A stretch of DNA of 64,000 nucleotides, from the NCBI RefSeq assembly GCF_026341035.1, contig NZ_JAPEOQ010000001.1:5518001-5582000 (forward strand), given 5' to 3'. Position numbers and translations under genes: made by a program. This stretch comes from Streptomyces sp. NBC_01016. Its GTDB lineage: Bacteria > Actinomycetota > Actinomycetes > Streptomycetales > Streptomycetaceae. Each line of letters begins with the position of its first letter. Position 1 is the first letter of the stretch. Below the pieces are notes generated by a model, which was not told where the DNA came from, searched no databases, and was given only the letters and a program-made list of their open reading frames with translations. Shown here in pieces: positions 42,934 through 50,463 of this stretch.

Positions 42934-43833
42934 ATGACGACCTTAGGTTCGCTGCAACTGCCTGACGGATTCCTCGACGTCTTCACCAGCCGGCTCGTGG
43001 AGGTGAACGGGCTGCGGCTGCACGCGGTCACCGGTGGGGACGGCCCGGCGCTGCTGCTGGTCGGCGGGTGGCCCCAGACCTGGTACGCCTGGCGGGAGGT
43101 GATGCCCGCGCTCGCCCGCCGGCACACCGTCGTCGCTGTCGACTCGCGCGGGGCCGGGCTGTCCGACAAGCCCGACGACGGGTACGACGCCGGCACGCTG
43201 GCCGCCGATCTGGTCGCGTTGATGGCCGCGCTCGGGCACGACCGGTTCGACGTGGTCGGCCACGACATCGGTACGTGGACCGGATACGCCCTCGCCGCCG
43301 ATCACCCCGAGCGGGTGGGCCGGCTCGCCATCCTCGAAGCAGTGATCCCCGGCCTCACGCCGTCCCCGCCGTTCTTCGGCCCGGACGCGGCCAACCTGAG
43401 GCTCTGGCAGTTCGGCTTCAACCGGCTCACCGGCCTCAACGAGGAACTGGTCCGGGGGCGGGAGCGGCTCTTCTTCGGCTGGCAGTTCGCCACCAAGGCC
43501 GCCACGCCGACCGCGATCCCCGCGTACGCCGTCGATGTCTACGTCGACGCGATCGCCGCGGATCCTCGCGCGCTGCGGGCGAGCTTCGCGTACTACCGAG
43601 CGCTGGACGAGACGATCGCGCAGAACGAGCAACGCAGCAAGACCCGGCTGACGCTGCCGGTGCTCGCTCTCGGCGGCGCGCTGTGGAGCGGTGCGAATGC
43701 CGCCCAGACGATGCGGCTGGCGGCCGGCGACGTCACGGAGGTCGTTCTCGACGACTGCGGCCATTACCCGGCCGAGGAGCAGCCGGCGCGGTTCGTCGAG
43801 ATCTTGGAGGACTTCCTCGCGGCCAACCGGTAG
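42934..43833 (+). CDS. Alpha/beta hydrolase, epoxide hydrolase/dehalogenase-like
   Basis: A 299-residue hydrolase. ATG 42934 (MTTLGSLQLPDGF) is chosen; an ATG at 42916 is possible but weaker. The oxyanion motif is GGWPQTWYAWREV; the nucleophile elbow is VVGHDIGTWTGY with Asp rather than Ser, as in epoxide hydrolases and haloalkane dehalogenases; the histidine lies in DDCGHYPAEEQP. It would open an epoxide or a carbon-halogen bond through an ester intermediate. Control by the divergent TetR gene is likely. Confidence 0.88.
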   Translation: MTTLGSLQLPDGFLDVFTSRLVEVNGLRLHAVTGGDGPALLLVGGWPQTWYAWREVMPALARRHTVVAVDSRGAGLSDKPDDGYDAGTLAADLVALMAALGHDRFDVVGHDIGTWTGYALAADHPERVGRLAILEAVIPGLTPSPPFFGPDAANLRLWQFGFNRLTGLNEELVRGRERLFFGWQFATKAATPTAIPAYAVDVYVDAIAADPRALRASFAYYRALDETIAQNEQRSKTRLTLPVLALGGALWSGANAAQTMRLAAGDVTEVVLDDCGHYPAEEQPARFVEILEDFLAANR

Positions 43834-43940
43834 CAGGCACGCCACACGGCTGAACTTCGCGAACGACAGGCGGGGCTTACGCCGCGGCGCAGGGAGACGG
43901 CAGCGCAGACGAACGGGTTCAGCGCTCTGGCCGGCGGGCG

Positions 43941-44366
43941 CTACATGCGCAGCAATAGCTCGGTGATCTTCCTGTACTGCCGTAGTGCGAGCCGTAGTTC
44001 CTCTGTCTGCGCCTCGGTGTCCTGGCCCTGCCAGCCTGCGCGTAGGACGCGGCGCCGCTCCGCGAGGGTTTCGGTCAGGTGCGTGATGGCTTCGGCGAAG
44101 ACGCTGTCGGCCTCTTCCACCGCCCGGTGCGGGCTGTCCACGAAGGTGTTGAGGCCCTGCCGGAGCCGCATGGCGAGCTCGTCCCGTTGGTCCCGAGGAA
44201 GCAGTGCGGGGTCGGGGGTGCCGGGCGTGGTGAGGTCGTCGGCGCTGGTGGGCGGCTCATGGGGTGCGTGAGCCGGTTCGGTTCGGGGCGGTTGCGGGGC
44301 GTATCGCTTCGCGGGATCCGGGCTCTTGCTCTGGGGCTGTCGTGCGCGTTCCTGGTCGTACATCAT
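43941..44366 (-). CDS. Hypothetical protein, proline-rich then helical
   Basis: A 141-residue protein of unknown function. The ATG at 44366 overlaps the stop of the upstream gene (ATGA), which supports this start over longer ones. Residues 1-50 are Pro/Ala/Arg-rich and probably disordered; residues 50-141 are charged helix, with a repeated Leu spacing that could form a coiled coil. It is co-transcribed with the membrane-anchored protein at 44363-44983, which carries a similar helical region, so the two may associate. Confidence 0.65.
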   Translation of the reverse strand: MMYDQERARQPQSKSPDPAKRYAPQPPRTEPAHAPHEPPTSADDLTTPGTPDPALLPRDQRDELAMRLRQGLNTFVDSPHRAVEEADSVFAEAITHLTETLAERRRVLRAGWQGQDTEAQTEELRLALRQYRKITELLLRM

Positions 44367-44983
44367 CCTGTGCCACTTCCCTTCGCCTGGCGCCGGCCCT
44401 GTGCCCACGGCGCGTGGCCGCGGTCGGGAGATTGCGGACGGCTCCGGGGCGGGTCCGTCGGCTGTTCGGAGACCAGGGCCTCGAAGAGGCTGCGGGCTTC
44501 GAGCATGGCTTCGCGTATTTCCTCGGTGCCGGCCCGGCTGCGGGCTGCTGTGTGCATGCTGCGGTAGCCATGGGCACAGTGGGCGTGATGGACGGAGAGC
44601 GCAGCCATCTGCTCCTCGAACTGCTCACCGCCAGGGAGGCCCCGCTCCTCGGCCAGGTGCGACAGCAGCGCGTCGGCCTTGGTGGCAGCCGTCTGCGGCG
44701 ACTCGACGAACTGTGACTGAATTTCCGCCCATTGAGCTTGGTAGCGCTCACGTGCCTCAGGTGCCAGCGGCTTCGCCTTGAGGGGGCCGTATTGCTTCAC
44801 CCGCTCGGCGAGCTCCCGCTCGGCCGCGGGGACGTAGCCGTCGTGGAGGGCGACGGAGCGGTCGTACTCGGGTCCGAAACGATGCTTCAGGCCGCGTCCG
44901 CCGCCGCGGGCTCGGCCGTGCCCGATGAAGACCAGGGCTGCCGCCGCGATGACGAGCACGGCGATGACTACGAAGGTGGACAT
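44363..44983 (-). CDS. Membrane-anchored hypothetical protein
   Basis: A 206-residue protein with one N-terminal membrane helix (about 3-21, VVIAVLVIAAAALVFI) and a long charged helical cytoplasmic or extracellular domain (about 30-175), ending in a Pro/Arg-rich tail. Conserved-looking segments are GLKHRFGPEYDR and YQAQWAEIQSQFVESPQTA. Homologous genes are common in Streptomyces, but I know of no function. AAAGAAGG ribosome site before the ATG. No gene is visible in the 125 bases upstream. Confidence 0.7.
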   Translation of the reverse strand: MSTFVVIAVLVIAAAALVFIGHGRARGGGRGLKHRFGPEYDRSVALHDGYVPAAERELAERVKQYGPLKAKPLAPEARERYQAQWAEIQSQFVESPQTAATKADALLSHLAEERGLPGGEQFEEQMAALSVHHAHCAHGYRSMHTAARSRAGTEEIREAMLEARSLFEALVSEQPTDPPRSRPQSPDRGHAPWAQGRRQAKGSGTG

Positions 44984-45108
44984 GGCTGCCTTCTTTGGCT
45001 CTTGATCCGTTGACCGCTCTGCTGCATGCCCATCAATCCCTGCCGGTCAGCGTCGGAAGGCGTCTCCCGTCCGCCGATTCGGCGGGCAGGGCGGGGTGTT
45101 GGGACGGA

Positions 45109-45288
45109 TCAGACGCGGCTGCGGCCGCGGCCGAACCGGCGTCGGTCACCGCTGCGCCCACGCCCGCGCATCAGGAGGCCGACGAGCCAGACGACCAGAA
45201 GTACCACCGCGACGTACCACAGGATCTGCATCATGAAGCCGAACCCAAAGACCACCAGGATCAGCAGAAGGAGAAGGATCCATAACAT
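45109..45288 (-). CDS. Small hydrophobic membrane protein, 59 aa
   Basis: A 59-residue protein read directly from the sequence: start ATG at 45288, stop at 45111-45109, with GGAGG 8 bases upstream. It starts MLWILLLLLILVVFGFGF, has two hydrophobic segments (about 2-20 and 22-40) and a very basic tail (RGRGRSGDRRRFGRGRSR). It matches a widespread family of tiny hydrophobic proteins of Streptomyces and other Gram-positive bacteria, often stress-induced. A longer relative is at 46004-46282. Confidence 0.78.
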   Translation of the reverse strand: MLWILLLLLILVVFGFGFMMQILWYVAVVLLVVWLVGLLMRGRGRSGDRRRFGRGRSRV

Positions 45289-45407
45289 CGCCGGGCCTCC
45301 AGATCGCGGGAGTGGTCCGTGTTTCCGCGGGGTCCGGGCGAAGCGGGGGAGGTGGAATGCGTCGCCCGGTGGATCCGGAGTGGCATGGCCCTACGCCGTG
45401 CTGTCAG

Positions 45408-45617
45408 TCAACGCCTGGCAACTTCCCCTGTCAACGGCTTGTTGAGGCCGGCGGGCCGGGGGAGTGAAGCCGGGGCCGCAGGGGCAATCGGAGGCTCAAC
45501 GGGAGGTTCCGCAGGTTCGGCCGACGGCAGGACGCGGTCCTCCCACCAGGACAGGCCCATGACGGTGGCGAGCAGGACAAAGGGAGTCACGGCTGGAACG
45601 ATCAGCGTGTACATCAT
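45408..45617 (-). CDS. Small membrane protein, 69 aa
   Basis: A 69-residue open frame starting ATG-ATG at 45617 (MMYTLIVPAVTPFVLLATVM). It has one membrane helix, a short acidic motif (WWEDRVL), then a Pro/Ala-rich tail. The ribosome site is weak. Function unknown. The longer frame to 45767 adds arginine-rich residues not expected of this kind of protein. Confidence 0.5.
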   Translation of the reverse strand: MMYTLIVPAVTPFVLLATVMGLSWWEDRVLPSAEPAEPPVEPPIAPAAPASLPRPAGLNKPLTGEVARR

Positions 45618-46003
45618 GCGTACCGCCTGGTCAGATGCGTGCATGCGGCGGGCAGCGCAACGGCGCCCGCTTGGAGCGCATCGAGGCCGTGCCGGGATCA
45701 CCCGGTGAGTGCGGGCAACGGGAACGGCCACGCTCGTGACGCGGCGGGTTCCGGCAGCGATGCGCACGGTGCGCCCCCAGAGCGAGGGCGCGAGGGCTGT
45801 TCGGTGCTGCCGGGGGCTGGGGCGGCACGACGTACGCTAGCCCGCTCCACATTCCCTGACCAGGTGTCAAGTGGCCATCTACGTCGTACGGATACGTGGT
45901 GACGGCACGCCGTATCCGCAACCCGCGGGCAGGGCTACGCTGTTGAGTGAGGCCCCGGTCCCCGGCAGCGATGACCCGAATTTCCACGCCCGGGAGGCCC
46001 ACC
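45618..46003. other. 386-bp intergenic region
   Basis: No convincing gene on either strand; open frames here are arginine-rich shadows. It contains an inverted repeat, CGGATACG (45889-45896) and CGTATCCG (45911-45918), 14 bases apart, and a GGGCTACGCT stretch near 45930 that could be a -10 region for the small membrane protein at 46004. Confidence 0.5.
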
Positions 46004-46282
46004 ATGTTGGTCCTGCTGCTCGTCCTCCTCGTGGTCCTGTTCGGGCTCGGCTTCCTCAACTCTCTGTGGTGGGTGGCCGCGGTCGTTCTGGTCATCGCGT
46101 ACGTCCACTACGGCCGGGACAGCGACGTGAGTTGGGGCCGTCGGAACGATTCCCGGTACGAGGGCTACGGGGAGTACCGGGACCACCGGGACCGCGAGGA
46201 CCGCTGGGACCGCCGATACCGGCGCCAGCGCCGAGGCCGCAAACTGCGCCAGGACCGACGGGACCGCGAACGCCGCAGGTGA
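46004..46282 (+). CDS. Small hydrophobic membrane protein with basic tail, 92 aa
   Basis: Start ATG 46004 after GGGAGG. It begins MLVLLLVLLVVLFGLGFLN and continues SLWWVAAVVLVIAYVHYG, the same two-helix layout as the 59-residue protein at 45109, but with a longer tail made of Arg/Asp/Tyr repeats (YRDHRDREDRWDRRYRR). The tail may bind nucleic acid or phospholipid. Function unknown; the pair probably arose by duplication. Confidence 0.72.
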   Translation: MLVLLLVLLVVLFGLGFLNSLWWVAAVVLVIAYVHYGRDSDVSWGRRNDSRYEGYGEYRDHRDREDRWDRRYRRQRRGRKLRQDRRDRERRR

Positions 46283-46365
46283 CCTGAGGCCTGCCTGCCC
46301 GGACACACCGGATATCGGATCCTGACGCGGTCGTCGAGGCCCCGGCCGGGCCGCGCCCTTGCCTG

Positions 46366-47442
46366 TCAGGCGGGGTTTCCCGCCGAGGTCCGTGCGGCAT
46401 CAGGGACCGGGACGGCGCCCGTGCCCTCGGCGACTGCGGCCTTCGCCGGTACCCCGATTCCGAGCTTCTCGAGGATCTTCCTCTCGATCTCGCCGGCGAG
46501 ATCGGGGTTGTCCTTCAGGAAGTTGCGCGCGTTCTCCTTGCCCTGGCCGAGCTGGTCGCCCTCGTACGTGTACCAGGCGCCGGCCTTGCGGACGAAGCCG
46601 TGATCCACACCCATGTCGATCAGGCCGCCCTCGCGGGAGATGCCCTGCCCGTAGAGGATGTCGAACTCGGCCTGCTTGAAGGGCGGCGCGACCTTGTTCT
46701 TGACGACCTTGACGCGGGTGCGGTTGCCGACCGCGTCCGTGCCGTCCTTCAGGGTCTCGATACGACGGATGTCGAGCCGCACCGAGGCGTAGAACTTCAG
46801 GGCGCGGCCACCGGTCGTGGTCTCGGGCGAGCCGAACATCACGCCGATCTTCTCGCGCAGCTGGTTGATGAAGATGACCGTCGTCCTCGTCTGGCTGAGC
46901 GCGCTGGTGATCTTTCGGAGTGCCTGGCTCATCAGACGGGCCTGCAGGCCCATGTGGGAGTCGCCCATCTCGCCCTCGATCTCGGCGCGTGGCACCAGGG
47001 CCGCGACGGAGTCGATCACGATCAGGTCGATCGCGCCGGAGCGGATCAGGATGTCGGTGATCTCCAGCGCCTGTTCACCGTTGTCCGGCTGGGACAGGAT
47101 GAGGTTGTCGGTGTCGACGCCGAGCTTCTTGGCGTACTCCGGGTCCAGAGCGTGCTCGGCGTCGATGAACGCCACCTGGCCGCCGGCCTTCTGAGCGTTG
47201 GCCACTGCGTGCAACGTCAGCGTCGTCTTACCGGAGGACTCCGGCCCGTACACCTCCACCACACGGCCACGCGGCAGACCGCCCACACCGAGCGCCACGT
47301 CCAGCGCGGTCGATCCGGTAGGGATCACCTCGATGGGCTCATTGGGCCGCTCGCCGAGGCGCATGACCGCACCCCTGCCGTATTTCCGCTCGATCTGTGC
47401 GAGCGCGGTGTCCAGCGCCTTTTCGTGGTCGGTTCCCGCCAT
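46366..47442 (-). CDS. recA: RecA recombinase
   Basis: A 358-residue RecA with the complete core: GPESSGKT Walker A at 66-73, the MAW region LILSQPDNGEQALEI, DLIVIDSVAALVPRAEIEGEMGD, L2-region NQLREKIGVMFGSPETTTGGRALKFYAS, and the C-terminal KAGAWYTYEGDQLGQGKENARNFL. The extreme C-terminus is shorter than that of the usual Streptomyces RecA and lacks the lysine-rich end. It is not followed by recX, its standard partner; instead a small plus-strand gene converges. It may be a second recA copy of this genome. A near-perfect SOS box lies upstream. Confidence 0.95.
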   Translation of the reverse strand: MAGTDHEKALDTALAQIERKYGRGAVMRLGERPNEPIEVIPTGSTALDVALGVGGLPRGRVVEVYGPESSGKTTLTLHAVANAQKAGGQVAFIDAEHALDPEYAKKLGVDTDNLILSQPDNGEQALEITDILIRSGAIDLIVIDSVAALVPRAEIEGEMGDSHMGLQARLMSQALRKITSALSQTRTTVIFINQLREKIGVMFGSPETTTGGRALKFYASVRLDIRRIETLKDGTDAVGNRTRVKVVKNKVAPPFKQAEFDILYGQGISREGGLIDMGVDHGFVRKAGAWYTYEGDQLGQGKENARNFLKDNPDLAGEIERKILEKLGIGVPAKAAVAEGTGAVPVPDAARTSAGNPA

Positions 47443-47535
47443 GAGCTTTCACCCGGTCCGATTGTGTGGCACGCCGCACGTCGGAGGACGTGAGCGCCTA
47501 CTGCCGACACCGGACGTCTCGGAGATCCCAGTAAA

Positions 47536-47549
47536 CGAACATCCGATCG
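47536..47549. promoter_or_regulatory. LexA (SOS) box-like site upstream of recA
   Basis: CGAACATCCGATCG matches the actinobacterial SOS box CGAAC-N4-GTTCG except for one base (GATCG for GTTCG). It lies 94-107 bases upstream of the recA start, in the 202-base gap before the PAP2-like gene. This suggests the gene is still damage-inducible. Confidence 0.55.
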
Positions 47550-47644
47550 ATTTGTGTGTCCAGTGAAAGGTACCAAACTGTGGGGGAGCGGGACGGGACG
47601 CGCGCCGGACCGCTCCGGACGCAGGCCGTGCCCCCGGAAGCGGG

Positions 47645-48247
47645 TCAGGCTCCGATCCACGCGGCCGTGGTCAGCGCACCCAGGGCCGCACCTGCCACAG
47701 TCTGCAACGCCGTGTGATAGCGCAGAGCCACTCGGGACCAGCACACCAACACCGTCACGGCGTACCCCGCCAGCCACCAAGGGCTGTGCACGACGGCGAG
47801 CAGGGCGACCACGGCCGATGCGACCGCCGAGTCGACGGAGATCTTCCAGACGGTGTTGACGCTCAACAGGACAACGGTCATCAGCCACAACCCGACCATG
47901 GCCCTGATGACGTCCGACGGCGCATGTCCCAGAGTCATCAGGAGCGCGCCGGTCCCGACGGACGCCAGAATCACGAGGAAAATGGGCGCCCGCTTCGTGC
48001 GGTCCACCACATGGCGGTCGCCCCATGTTCCGCGTTTCCGTTCGAACTCGATATAGGCGGCGGGCACCACTCCCGCACAGAGCGCGCCGAGAAGTCCCCA
48101 TGCCATGCCGGCGAGGCCACCCGCGACGGCTCCGATCCCGAGCATGCCGGCCACGAGTACGTTGCGCGGCTGCAGGATGTCGGTCACTGCGCGGGCAACG
48201 CTGCTCGTGGACGTGCCGGGGCCCGTCCGGGCAAGGGGCGGATTCAC
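47645..48247 (-). CDS. PAP2-like integral membrane protein
   Basis: A 200-residue membrane protein with about five to six hydrophobic segments. GTG 48247 (MNPPLARTGPGTSTSS) has GAAGGA 5-6 bases upstream; the frame continues upstream but without conserved content. The middle segment KRGTWGDRHVVDRTKRAPIFLV and the end RVALRYHTALQTVAGAALG resemble parts of the PAP2 fold (basic first motif, final R-x5-H region), but the central PSGH motif is replaced by KISVDSAVAS. It may be an inactive or divergent lipid phosphatase. Confidence 0.68.
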   Translation of the reverse strand: MNPPLARTGPGTSTSSVARAVTDILQPRNVLVAGMLGIGAVAGGLAGMAWGLLGALCAGVVPAAYIEFERKRGTWGDRHVVDRTKRAPIFLVILASVGTGALLMTLGHAPSDVIRAMVGLWLMTVVLLSVNTVWKISVDSAVASAVVALLAVVHSPWWLAGYAVTVLVCWSRVALRYHTALQTVAGAALGALTTAAWIGA

Positions 48248-48327
48248 TTGAGTCCTTCGTTCATCGGGCAACAGGAAGCGGTTCGTGGCGGCGGGCACAG
48301 GTAGCACCCGGCCGGCGTCCCGTCGGG

Positions 48328-49038
48328 CTAGCGTCGTATCGTCGCCGCCAGGGAACCCATGGTGAGGCGCGGCGTCTTCCGCGAATCGAGGTCGGGTTGG
48401 ATCATCCGGTGCCCAACTCCCCACACCAGGGCGCCCAGTGCGAACCCGTACACGACGACCAGTCCGTGTCCGTTCTCCTGGGCGAACCACATCACCAGCC
48501 CGAGCACGGGTGCCGCAACAGCGAGCAGCCGGTCCTTGCGGTCCTTGGCGCGCAGCAGTAGACCGGCGGCCAGGGTCGCCGCGAGGAAGTAGGTGGCTCC
48601 CGAACTGCCCGCGAAGTTACGGGGATCGGTGCTGCGGCTCGCTTCCATGAACAGCGAGTCGATGTGCTGCGGAAGGAGGATCCCGGCCACGAACAGGCCG
48701 ATCATCAAGGGCCCGCCCCAGAACCACTGTGCGAGGGCAGCGATCACGGCGAGGGTCGCGATGTTCCAAGCCCCGCCCAGGAAGCCGCCGTTCTGCATGA
48801 AGACAGACGTGACCACGCGCCACCAGCCGGACTTGCCCGGATCCGCGTCGAAGGCGTCCATGGCCCCCGCCCAGCAGAGCTGGGTCACCACACCGGCGAG
48901 CGCCACCGCGAACACCGCGATGGCGGCCCAGGGCAGGCGCCGCTGCGGGATCGAATCCGGGCCGAGCAGTGCCAGGCCCGCCTTGAACATCAGCACCATG
49001 AGCGCTGCCGTGGTCACGTTGAACAGCAGATTACCCAT
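48328..49038 (-). CDS. Rhomboid-like integral membrane protein
   Basis: A 236-residue protein with about six hydrophobic segments. ATG 49038 (MGNLLFNVTTAAL) has GGGGGAGA upstream. Segments recall rhomboid proteases: SVFMQNGGFLGGAWNIATL where the loop and N of helix 2 would be, AGSSGATYFLAATLAAG with the G-x-S-G of the catalytic serine helix, and ENGHGLVVVYGFALGALVWG with a histidine in the last helix. If so, it cleaves membrane-embedded substrates. Overall similarity is weak and I treat the family call as a hypothesis. Confidence 0.55.
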   Translation of the reverse strand: MGNLLFNVTTAALMVLMFKAGLALLGPDSIPQRRLPWAAIAVFAVALAGVVTQLCWAGAMDAFDADPGKSGWWRVVTSVFMQNGGFLGGAWNIATLAVIAALAQWFWGGPLMIGLFVAGILLPQHIDSLFMEASRSTDPRNFAGSSGATYFLAATLAAGLLLRAKDRKDRLLAVAAPVLGLVMWFAQENGHGLVVVYGFALGALVWGVGHRMIQPDLDSRKTPRLTMGSLAATIRR

Positions 49039-49170
49039 GACTGTCTCCCCCGATGTCCGCATGCATGGTCGAATGCGGAGGTGACGCTACTGGACTTGTG
49101 CCAGTCGGCAGGGGTCGGATTCCGCAGCTGAGTCGCTTCTTTGCGAACTCTATGTAATGCCTCGGGTTCA

Positions 49171-49199
49171 GGCGCCGTCGAGAATCGTTCTCGGCGCCG
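49171..49199. terminator. GC-rich hairpin
   Basis: CGAGAA (49179-49184) and TTCTCG (49188-49193) form a stem with a 3-base loop, extended with one wobble pair and mismatches by GGCGCC on both sides. It lies just beyond the stop of the LysR remnant (minus strand) and would fit an old terminator for that gene. The rest of 49039-49254 is non-coding and includes the promoter region of the rhomboid-like gene. Confidence 0.4.
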
Positions 49200-49254
49200 A
49201 CCACGGCTCCACGAGGGTCAGTTCATCAGTGGTCTTGAGACGGCACCGCACCCG

Positions 49255-49680
49255 CTACGGGGCAGCCCTCAGGGCGGCGTCCTGGAGCGCGTCCAGGCCG
49301 CGCGCGATGGCGATCTGTTTCCTGCTTCCGGGCCGGACGCAGGCCAGGAGCCGACGGACGGGGGCCGTCGGGCCTGCCAAGGGCACGCGTCGGAGGGGCA
49401 GTCCCTGAGGGAGCGGTGCCTGTCGGGGGACGAGACAAATTCCGTGGCCGTGGGCAACAAGGGCGGCCACAGCAGTCCAGTCGATGGCGCTGTGTGTCAC
49501 TCGCGGGGTGAACCCCGCGGCGGCTGCGGCATGCAGGAGGACCGGGTGTTGGTCCCTGGGGTCCCCGGCCTGGATCCAGGTCTCCTGGGCGGTATCCGGC
49601 AGACGTACGGTTTCACGGTCGGCCAGTGCATGGTGGTCGGGCTGCCCGCAGAACGCGCAACGCCTGCAGCCGGGGATCGA
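49255..49680 (-). pseudogene. LysR-type regulator, C-terminal remnant
   Basis: The minus-strand frame ending at 49255 encodes the end of a LysR effector domain: DHHALADRETVRLPDTAQETW, then HSAIDWTAVAALVAHGHGICLVPRQ and a typical tail. The expected preceding sequence (IDPRLQALRVL) is present but in another frame, so there is at least one frameshift. Upstream of about 49680 the homology stops at a TGA and the DNA changes directly into the LysE remnant. The DNA-binding domain (about 150 residues) is missing. Confidence 0.78.
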
Positions 49681-49683
49681 TCA

Positions 49684-49895
49684 TGTGGCCTGGCGATCCC
49701 GGTGGGAGCCGTGGCCGTACTGATGATCAATCTGACGGCCCGGACCTCCTTCCGGGTCGGAGCCGCGGCAGCGATCGGAGCCACGACGGCGGATGCGCTC
49801 TACGCGGTGACCGCTGTCGTGGGAGGAGCGGCAGTGGCCACGGTGATCCAGCCGTTCTCCGAGCCCTTGCGGTGGATCGCCTCCTCGTCCTGGCG
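49684..49895 (+). pseudogene. LysE-family exporter, internal remnant
   Basis: About 70 codons match the start of a LysE/RhtB exporter: GLAIPVGAVAVLMINLTARTSFRVGAAAAIG, then TTADALYAVTAVVGGAA and EPLRWIA. The first few residues are missing. After RWIA the frame must shift to continue (LLVLAR), and the gene then stops abruptly at the alcohol dehydrogenase remnant. LysE genes are usually divergent from their LysR regulator, so this and the preceding remnant are the collapsed halves of one such pair. Confidence 0.75.
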
Positions 49896-50440
49896 CGCGG
49901 GTGCGGCCCGGCGACGTCGTCGCGGTGGTCGGGGCGGGCCCGGTCGGCGTGCTCGCGGCCGCCTGCGCCCGGCTCGCGGGGGCCGCCGAAGTCGTCCTCG
50001 CCGACAGCGACGTCGCGCGGCGCGAAGGCTTCACCGGTGCCGGACGGATCGTCGCCCCGGAACAACTCGCCGACACTGTGGCCGAGTTGACGCGAGGGTG
50101 GGGAGCGCATTCCGTGATCGAGGCTGTGGGGTCGCCCACTGCCCTGTCCACCGCTGTCGGGGCCGCGGCTCCCCGGGCCACCGTCGCTGCGGTTGGCGTG
50201 CACCATGCCGAAGCCGCCTTCCCCGCGGGCACGGCCTTCGCCCGGGAGCTGACGGTGCGCTTCGTCGTGGGCGACCCGATCGACGTCCGCGAGCCGGTGC
50301 TCGCGCTGCTGCGTCACAAGTGGCTGGACCCGGCCGAGTTGATCAGCCACCGGCTGCCGCTGTCCGCGGCCGCCGACGCCTACGACCTGTTCGACCGCCG
50401 CGAGGCCTTCAAGATCGTCCTCGCTCCGTCCGAACTCTGA
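49896..50440 (+). pseudogene. Zinc alcohol dehydrogenase, C-terminal half only
   Basis: From about 49896 the frame reads ARVRPGDVVAVVGAGPVGVLAAACARLAGA and continues without a break to AFKIVLAPSEL and a stop at 50440. This is the complete cofactor-binding half of a medium-chain dehydrogenase. The catalytic zinc half (about 150 residues) is absent. A GTG at 49901 could in theory start a 179-residue protein, but there is no ribosome site, and the fusion point to the LysE remnant indicates a deletion. Confidence 0.8.
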
Positions 50441-50463
50441 CCCCGGCGGGGCCCCGCCGCGAC

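Noticed and set aside
45871..46287. Plus-strand frame starting MAIYVVRIRGDG overlapping the 92-aa membrane protein
   Set aside because: After about 30 residues it becomes Pro/Arg-rich and runs out of frame through the better supported gene at 46004, which has a ribosome site and clear helices.
46366..47442. Possibility that the RecA gene is a phage or plasmid recombinase
   Set aside because: The sequence is close to chromosomal actinobacterial RecA over its whole core, and no phage or plasmid genes are nearby.
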